Assembly (NCBI GenBank): GCA_947626005.1
Contig: CANQQM010000007.1
Span: 1 to 44,311, forward strand
DNA: 44,311 nucleotides
Origin: an uncultured Clostridia bacterium
GTDB taxonomy: Bacteria; Bacillota; Clostridia; Christensenellales; Borkfalkiaceae
Direction: 5' to 3'
Shown: positions 39,721 through 44,311 of the stretch, piece by piece
Numbering within the stretch: position 1 is the first letter of the stretch
Layout: each line of letters starts with the position of its first letter
Made by a program: the position numbers and the translations under genes
The notes under the pieces: generated by a model
Databases searched by the model: none
Told to the model about the DNA's origin: nothing
The model's input: the letters and a program-made list of their open reading frames with translations, nothing else

Positions 39721-40485
39721 ATGGAAAACAACACAAAAAAGATCACACAGGATGCGGGAAGGAAGGCCCTCGGCGAGTTTGCGCCCGAGTTCGCCCACTT
39801 CAACGACGATATCCTCTTCGGCGAAAATTGGAACGATCCGAACCTTGACCGCAAGACTCGCTGTTTGATTACGGTCGTCGCGCTCATGGCGTCGGGCGTC
39901 ACCGATTCTTCGCTTATGTATCATCTCGAAAACGCCAAAAAAGCGGGGGTCACGAAGAAGGAGATCGCCTCCGCCGTCACCCATGTCGGCTTCTATGCGG
40001 GTTGGCCCAAGGCGTGGGCCGTCTTTCGCATGGCAAAGGAGATCTGGACGGAAGGCGATGCGGAGACGGAGCGCGCCGCGCACGAAAACGCGATGATCTT
40101 CCCCATCGGCGCTCCCAACGACGGATTCAAGCAGTATTTCAGCGGAAGAAGCTATCTTGCGCCGATCTCCAAAGAGCAGGTCGGCATCTTCAACGTGACC
40201 TTCGAACCCGCATGCCGCAACAATTGGCACATCCACCATGCGGAAAAGGGCGGCGGGCAGATCCTCATCTGCGTCGCGGGACGCGGCTGGTACCAAGAGT
40301 GGGGAAAGGAGGCCGTCGAGCTTCGCCCCGGCGACGTCGTCAACATCCCCGCAGGCGTCAAGCACTGGCACGGAGCGGCGAAGGACAGCTGGTTTTCCCA
40401 CCTTGCCGTCGAGGTCCCCGGCGAGAAGGGCTCGAATGAATGGTTGGAACCCGTGGAAGAAGCGGAATACCGCGCCCTCCCGTAA
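39721..40485 (+). CDS. Carboxymuconolactone decarboxylase-cupin fusion
   Basis: A 254-residue two-domain protein. Residues about 20-112 form a CMD/AhpD-like helical domain. At the usual CxxC redox site it has DSSLMYH (62-68), so no thiol pair; His68 remains. Residues about 140-240 form a cupin with metal ligands WHIHH (His170, His172), and GDVVNIPAGVKHWHG (His215, His217). Such fusions are widespread in anaerobes next to oxidoreductases; the reaction is not established. It is monocistronic. Confidence 0.88.
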   Translation: MENNTKKITQDAGRKALGEFAPEFAHFNDDILFGENWNDPNLDRKTRCLITVVALMASGVTDSSLMYHLENAKKAGVTKKEIASAVTHVGFYAGWPKAWAVFRMAKEIWTEGDAETERAAHENAMIFPIGAPNDGFKQYFSGRSYLAPISKEQVGIFNVTFEPACRNNWHIHHAEKGGGQILICVAGRGWYQEWGKEAVELRPGDVVNIPAGVKHWHGAAKDSWFSHLAVEVPGEKGSNEWLEPVEEAEYRALP

Positions 40486-40504
40486 GGGCCACTCCTTCAA
40501 ACGG

Positions 40505-40534
40505 AAAGAGCAGACCGAAAATCTGCTCTTTTTT
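40505..40534 (+). terminator. Terminator of the CMD-cupin gene
   Basis: AAAGAGCAGA (40505-40514) pairs with TCTGCTCTTT (40522-40531), loop of 7, T-run to 40534. Confidence 0.88.
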
Positions 40535-40617
40535 GATACCGTGTCGCATGTATTTTCGGAGACGGCCGAAGTGAAAGCCGTCCCGAAGAGCTTCCGCAAC
40601 CCCCTTCGCACAAGAAA

Positions 40618-41187
40618 TCATCTTTTGCGGGCAAAATACTCTTCCCGTAAAATGCCGCGCTCCACGATATCCACCCGCTTCCCCGTCGTGGGAGGGCGGA
40701 AGAACTTTCTGCGCGTCCCCTCGTAGGCGAGCCCGCACTTTTCCATGACGCGGGAGGAGCCGATATTCTCCGCCGCATGCTCGCCGTCGATGCGGAAAAA
40801 TCCCACTTCCTCAAAGCAGTAGCGCAAGACTTCGGCAAGCGCCTCCGTCATGATACCCCTTCCCCACCATGCCTTGCCCATACAGTAGCCGATCGTGCCG
40901 CGTTCCTGAACCTCGTCCGCGCGCAGCACGGCGATGTCCCCGATGAGGATGTCCCCCTCTTTTAAGACGATCGCCCAATGGTAGATATGCGGCTCGCCGC
41001 TCTCCCGTTCCCACATTTTGAGTAGAGCCCGCGTCACCTCGATGTCCCCGTGCGGCGTCCACGTGAGGTATTTTGTGACGTCGGGGTCGTTCATCCAATG
41101 TGCAAACGCCTCTTCGGCGTCGCTCTCCTTCCACCTTCGAAGGAGCAACCGCTCCGTTTCGAGAATTTTCGTTCCCTTGTGCTGCAT
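40618..41187 (-). CDS. GNAT N-acetyltransferase, RimJ/RimL type
   Basis: A 189-residue acetyltransferase: LETERLLLRRWKESDAEEAFAHWMNDPDVTKYL, the acetyl-CoA site GYCMGKAWWGRGIMTEALAEVL, and NIGSSRVMEKCGLAYEGTRR. This is the ribosomal-protein-alanine acetyltransferase-like pattern; real targets vary. ATG 41187 has GGAGAGG upstream; the frame continuing to 41355 is rejected. Confidence 0.92.
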   Translation of the reverse strand: MQHKGTKILETERLLLRRWKESDAEEAFAHWMNDPDVTKYLTWTPHGDIEVTRALLKMWERESGEPHIYHWAIVLKEGDILIGDIAVLRADEVQERGTIGYCMGKAWWGRGIMTEALAEVLRYCFEEVGFFRIDGEHAAENIGSSRVMEKCGLAYEGTRRKFFRPPTTGKRVDIVERGILREEYFARKR

Positions 41188-41304
41188 ATTCCTCTCCTGT
41201 TCAAACTTTGTCTTTCTTTCGAATTGCCCCTGCCCTGTTGTGCAAAAAGCGCTCTCCATAGATCGGCGGCGCGTTCCCTCCGCGAAGGAAAGCCCCTTTC
41301 CTTG

Positions 41305-41333
41305 ATTATACCATGGAGCCGACGCAAAAGCAA
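41305..41333 (-). promoter_or_regulatory. Extended -10 promoter of the GNAT gene
   Basis: Minus strand TTGCTT (41333-41328), 17 bp, TATAAT (41310-41305), preceded by TGG (extended -10). The leader is about 110 nt. Confidence 0.65.
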
Positions 41334-41418
41334 GCGTTTGGCGCTTCCGCCGCATGGAATTCCCCTCTCACATTCGGCTCCTTCAACCGTTTTCATGAGG
41401 GAAATCGGCGGGAACCTC

Positions 41419-41447
41419 TTGCGAAAATCAATAAGTTGTGGTATAAT
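41419..41447 (+). promoter_or_regulatory. Extended -10 promoter of the DUF1295 gene
   Basis: TTGCGA (41419-41424), 17 bp, TATAAT (41442-41447), again preceded by TGG. Confidence 0.72.
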
Positions 41448-41479
41448 AGCAGAAAATCCGAATGTGAGCGGTGCGGCTT

Positions 41480-42361
41480 ATGAGCAAACGATTCGATAAA
41501 ACCATCGGGATCCTCATCCTGATCTGCGTCTACCTCGGCGCGTTCGGCGTCGGGAGTGCGATCTATTATTTCCTTCCCCTTCCCTTCTGGCTCTCCCTCT
41601 TCCTCGCGGACGTCGCCGCGACCCTCTTCACCTTCGCCTTCAGCCTCATCTTCAGGAATGCCTCCGTCTACGACCCCTATTGGAGCGTTCAGCCCGTCCT
41701 CATCCTTGCCTCCTACGCCGTATTCGAGAAGATGAGCGTCGGCGCCTTCCTTGCCCTCGTCGCGGTGACCGTTTGGGGGATCCGCCTCACCGCAAATTGG
41801 GCGTACACTTTCCGCGGGATCGATTCGGAGGACTGGCGCTATACGATGCTCCGCGAAAAGACGGGGAAGTGGTACTTCCTCGTGAATTTGCTCGGGATCC
41901 ACCTCGTTCCGACGATCGTCGTGTACCTTTGCACCCTGCCCGCCGTCTTTACCTTCGTCTATGCCCCCGCCTTCAACCCGGGGAGCTCCGTCTTTTTCTC
42001 CGTTTCGCTGTTTGCCGTCCTCTGGCAGGGCACGGCGGACTGCCAGATGCACGCCTTCCGCCGACGCCGTACGGGCGGGTTCCTCCGCACGGGGCTTTGG
42101 CGGTATTCCCGCCATCCCAACTACCTCGGCGAGATCGTCATGTGGTGGGCGGTGGGACTTGCCGCGGTCTGCCTCATGCCCTCCCGCTGGTGGCTGCTTG
42201 CGGGCGCCGTCGCAAATTCCGCCCTCTTCCTCTTTGTGAGCATTCCGCTTGCCGACGGTCATCAGGCGCGGAAGGAGGGATTTGAGGCGTACCGTGCGGA
42301 GACGAGGCGGCTTCTGCCCATTCCCCGCTTCTGCCGCCCCAAAACGGAACCGAATAAATAA
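41480..42361 (+). CDS. DUF1295 (steroid reductase/ICMT-like) membrane protein
   Basis: A 293-residue protein with about seven membrane helices. The C-terminal block GLWRYSRHPNYLGEIVMWWAVGL is the hallmark of DUF1295 and of isoprenylcysteine methyltransferases, and probably binds NADPH or S-adenosylmethionine. The N-terminal half has the DPYWSVQP motif of DUF1295. It may reduce or methylate a membrane lipid; no substrate is known. ATG 41480 is preferred over an in-frame GTG at 41471; neither has a strong ribosome-binding site. Confidence 0.87.
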   Translation: MSKRFDKTIGILILICVYLGAFGVGSAIYYFLPLPFWLSLFLADVAATLFTFAFSLIFRNASVYDPYWSVQPVLILASYAVFEKMSVGAFLALVAVTVWGIRLTANWAYTFRGIDSEDWRYTMLREKTGKWYFLVNLLGIHLVPTIVVYLCTLPAVFTFVYAPAFNPGSSVFFSVSLFAVLWQGTADCQMHAFRRRRTGGFLRTGLWRYSRHPNYLGEIVMWWAVGLAAVCLMPSRWWLLAGAVANSALFLFVSIPLADGHQARKEGFEAYRAETRRLLPIPRFCRPKTEPNK

Positions 42362-42396
42362 TTCTGCCGAGTTTTGCTTTCCCCCTTGAAGAACGC

Positions 42397-42425
42397 TTTA
42401 CACGGCGAAAAAAATCGGATATAAT
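42397..42425 (+). promoter_or_regulatory. Promoter of the VUT transporter-SDR operon
   Basis: TTTACA (42397-42402), 17 bp, TATAAT (42420-42425). The transcript begins near 42432, directly at the structured leader. Confidence 0.78.
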
Positions 42426-42430
42426 ACCCT

Positions 42431-42517
42431 TTGCGCAAGATGTTCCTTGCCCAACCATCTCAGCGCAGTCCCGCCCCGCGGGATACGCACCTTCGTGCAA
42501 TAAAAAACAAGGAGGCT
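42431..42517 (+). promoter_or_regulatory. Candidate preQ1-type riboswitch
   Basis: The leader folds as a hairpin with arms TGCGC/GCGCA (42432-42436, 42463-42467) and AGATG/CATCT (42438-42442, 42456-42460). Its loop contains TTCCTTG (42443-42449), which can pair with CAAGGAG (42508-42514), i.e. with the ribosome-binding site itself, making a pseudoknot. An A-rich strand TAAAAAA (42501-42507) runs right before that segment, as in preQ1-I RNAs. Two small hairpins (42469-42483 and 42487-42498) are inserted between. The downstream gene is of the queuosine-precursor transporter family. Class assignment is uncertain. Confidence 0.6.
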
Positions 42518-42521
42518 TCGT

Positions 42522-43277
42522 ATGAAGCGCATCAAAACAATTTTTTCCGACTTTCTCGTCCTTCTCCGCTCTGTTCCGCCGCTTGCTTTTTCCTTCTTTC
42601 TTCTGTCCGTCTTTTCGATGAATCTGCTTGCGAACAAGAGCATCGACCTCCCCCTTTCGTGGCTTGCGCTCGACTGCGGCATCGTCGTCTCGTGGATCTC
42701 CTTCCTCTGCATGGACGTCCTCACCCGCCACTTCGGGCCCCGCGCCGCGACCGAGCTCTCGGTCTTTGCCGCGGCCGTCAACCTCGTCCTCTGCCTCATT
42801 CTCTACCTTTCGAGCCTCATTCCGGGCACATGGGGTGCGTTTTTCGACTTCGGAGAGCAGCCCGTCATCAACGACGCCCTCGATCGGACGGTGGGCGGAA
42901 CGTGGTATGTCGTGCTCGGGAGCACCCTTGCCTTCCTCGTCTCGGCGGCGGTCAACAACTTCACCAATTGGGGGGTGGGGAAGCTCTTCAAAAGGTCCCC
43001 GAACGGCTTCGGCGCGTATGCCTGCCGCACCTACCTTTCGACGGCGGTCGGGCAATTTACCGATAACATGGTATTCGCTTTTGTCGTCAGCCACTTCTTT
43101 TTCGGGTGGACCGCGGTGCAATGCGTGACCTGTGCCGCGACGGGTATGGTCGCCGAACTGCTCATCGAGGCGATCTTTTCCCCGATCGGCTTCCGCGTCG
43201 CCGAAGGATGGCGAAAACGCGGGGTCGGGCGCGAATATTTCGAACGCATTTCAAAAGCCGAGGAGGCCGCAGAATGA
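42522..43277 (+). CDS. VUT family transporter (queuosine-precursor type)
   Basis: A 251-residue protein with about six membrane helices. The stretch LALDCGIVVSWISFLCMDVLTRHFGPRAATELSVFA and the late TYLSTAVGQFTDNMVFAF match the VUT/YhhQ family (COG1738), known to import queuine or its precursors preQ0 and preQ1. AAGGAGG lies 6 nt before the ATG and is part of the pseudoknot in the leader. First gene of an operon with an SDR. Confidence 0.88.
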   Translation: MKRIKTIFSDFLVLLRSVPPLAFSFFLLSVFSMNLLANKSIDLPLSWLALDCGIVVSWISFLCMDVLTRHFGPRAATELSVFAAAVNLVLCLILYLSSLIPGTWGAFFDFGEQPVINDALDRTVGGTWYVVLGSTLAFLVSAAVNNFTNWGVGKLFKRSPNGFGAYACRTYLSTAVGQFTDNMVFAFVVSHFFFGWTAVQCVTCAATGMVAELLIEAIFSPIGFRVAEGWRKRGVGREYFERISKAEEAAE

Positions 43278-43915
43278 AAATTTTGATCACGGGGACGAGC
43301 ATGGGCATCGGAAAGGCGACCGCCGAGCTCTTCTTAAAATGCGGGCATGAGGTCGTCGGGCTCGACCTCCTCCCCTCCTCGATCGAACACGCATGTTATA
43401 CCCATTTCCAAGCGGATATCGCCGCGGATCCCCTCCCCGAAGTTGCGCCCGACGTTCTCGTCAACAATGCGGGGACGCAGGACAGCGGACGGGATATCGA
43501 CGTCAACCTCAAGGGCACCATCCGCGTGACCGAAAAATATGTACGCCCCGGCATCTACAGCATCGTCTTTGTCGCCTCGGCAAGTGCCTCCACGGGGGCG
43601 GAATTCGCCGAATATGCGGCAAGCAAGGGCGGCGTCGTGACGTATATGAAGCACATCGCCCTCCGCGTTGCCCCGTGGGGTGCGACCGCGAATTCCCTCT
43701 CCCCGGGCGGCGTTACCACGGCACTCAACCGCCGCGTCATGGGAAACCCCGCCCTCTGGCAGGAGATCATGGACGAGACCCCGCTCAAAAAATGGGCCTC
43801 TCCCGAAGAGATCGCCCGCTGGGTGTACTTTCTCGCCGTCGAAAACCGCTCGATGACGGCGCAGGACCTCATAATCGACAACGGCGAGAGCGCCCGCGCA
43901 AAGTTCGTCTGGTAA
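43274..43915 (+). CDS. Short-chain dehydrogenase/reductase
   Basis: A 213-residue SDR: cofactor motif TGTSMGIG (residues 6-13), NNAG (64-67), catalytic YAASK (Tyr114, Lys118) with a preceding Ser cluster. It is shorter than usual (about 245), with a reduced segment between NNAG and the active site. Substrate unknown. It overlaps the transporter gene by ATGA and has GAGGAGG upstream, so the two are co-expressed. The link to queuosine is by position only. Confidence 0.9.
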   Translation: MKILITGTSMGIGKATAELFLKCGHEVVGLDLLPSSIEHACYTHFQADIAADPLPEVAPDVLVNNAGTQDSGRDIDVNLKGTIRVTEKYVRPGIYSIVFVASASASTGAEFAEYAASKGGVVTYMKHIALRVAPWGATANSLSPGGVTTALNRRVMGNPALWQEIMDETPLKKWASPEEIARWVYFLAVENRSMTAQDLIIDNGESARAKFVW

Positions 43916-43947
43916 AAAGCAGGGAGATGCGCCCCTTCATTTTCGGA

Positions 43948-43978
43948 GAAAGGACAGCAAAGAGCTTGCTGTCCTTTC
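43948..43978. terminator. Terminator between the SDR and SGNH genes
   Basis: A 13-bp stem, GAAAGGACAGCAA (43948-43960) with 43966-43978, loop AGAGC. The T-rich tail is weak; it lies between convergent genes. Confidence 0.7.
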
Positions 43979-44013
43979 TCGTTTCTCCGCAAATAGCGGC
44001 TTTCTTCGTCATG

Positions 44014-44311
44014 TCAAAGCGATTTGAGAAGTTCCTCAAATTTCGGTAGCCACCATTCGCGGTAGCCCGCGCGGGTCGGGTGGATCTCATCGTGCATATA
44101 CAGGGTGCGCTCCTTAGGGGTGATGTCGTTGAACGCCTCGTCGGAATAGAGATCGAGGACGGAGATCCCCCACTTTTCACGGATGCGTTCGAGTCCTTCC
44201 ACCATTTCCGCATAGCGTTTGTTTTCGTAATAGCAATTGGTATAGAACACGATGGGGCAGTTCCAAACGTTTTTCACGGTCGCAATGATGGTTTCAATGG
44301 CGCCGAACGTC
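44014..44311 (-). CDS. SGNH/GDSL hydrolase, C-terminal part (runs off the window)
   Basis: The frame is open to the window edge, so the N-terminus with the GDS serine is not seen. Visible are a strand (NCPIVFYTNCYYENKRYAEMVEGLERI), a loop and the catalytic DEIHPTRAGYREWW motif holding the Asp-His pair. Enzymes of this fold cleave esters, often acetyl groups on sugars, or act on lipids. At least 98 residues are present of an expected 200 or so. Confidence 0.85.
   Translation of the reverse strand, partial: TFGAIETIIATVKNVWNCPIVFYTNCYYENKRYAEMVEGLERIREKWGISVLDLYSDEAFNDITPKERTLYMHDEIHPTRAGYREWWLPKFEELLKSL

Noticed and set aside
1-44311. tRNA or rRNA genes
   Set aside because: No T-loop like GGTTCGAATC with matching acceptor stem and no rRNA-like stretch was noticed on either strand. 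A tRNAscan run would settle it.

Overview
The window looks like a chromosomal segment from a G+C-rich (roughly 60% by eye) anaerobic member of the Bacillota, most likely an uncultured gut-type clostridial lineage. The signs are HPr kinase, RNase Y, a DegV lipid-binding protein, class II GalT, a FeoA-FeoA-FeoB cluster with its Cys-rich partner, YtrA-type GntR regulation, and many promoters of the form TTGACA-17 bp-TATAAT. No tRNA, rRNA, CRISPR array, transposase or phage gene was recognised. The first kilobase is clearly more AT-rich than the rest and may be a recent arrival.

Layout. 1-2.5 kb holds single genes (alpha/beta hydrolase, zinc-ribbon membrane protein, Nudix hydrolase) separated by a hairpin-rich non-coding repeat (1543-1790). 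2.5-6.3 kb (minus strand) carries degV, minD-minE and rny. 6.3-12.1 kb (plus) is a five-gene ABC exporter operon: one ATPase followed by two tandem copies of a two-gene FtsX-like permease cassette. 12.1-23.0 kb (minus) holds acpP with its own promoter, downstream of a long run: uvrC, HAD phosphatase, hprK, U32 protein and mutS2 (each joined by a 4-nt overlap), then a polysaccharide deacetylase, an M16 peptidase and a DNA glycosylase. The uvrC promoter appears to make a leaderless message. 23.1-24.6 kb is an ECF S-component/TetR operon ending in a remnant of an aldo/keto reductase. 24.6-27.2 kb is a divergent ArsR/ArsB-type pair plus an MmcQ-like gene. 27.2-29.8 kb is a second ABC exporter (ATPase plus large FtsX permease). 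29.9-33.6 kb is galT-galK, divergent from an AraC regulator. 33.8-37.0 kb is the iron operon feoA-feoA-feoB-Cys-rich protein, read from a region with three copies of one 16-bp palindrome. 37.0-39.4 kb is a GntR-ATPase-permease operon. 39.7-44.3 kb holds a CMD-cupin fusion, a GNAT acetyltransferase, a DUF1295 membrane enzyme, a VUT-family (queuosine-precursor type) transporter with an SDR, and the end of an SGNH hydrolase.

The most notable signals are non-coding: a probable preQ1-type riboswitch (pseudoknot that hides the ribosome-binding site) ahead of the VUT transporter, the triple palindrome of the feo promoter, helically phased TTGAC repeats between the gal operon and the AraC gene, the leaderless uvrC promoter, and the hairpin mosaic upstream of the Nudix gene.
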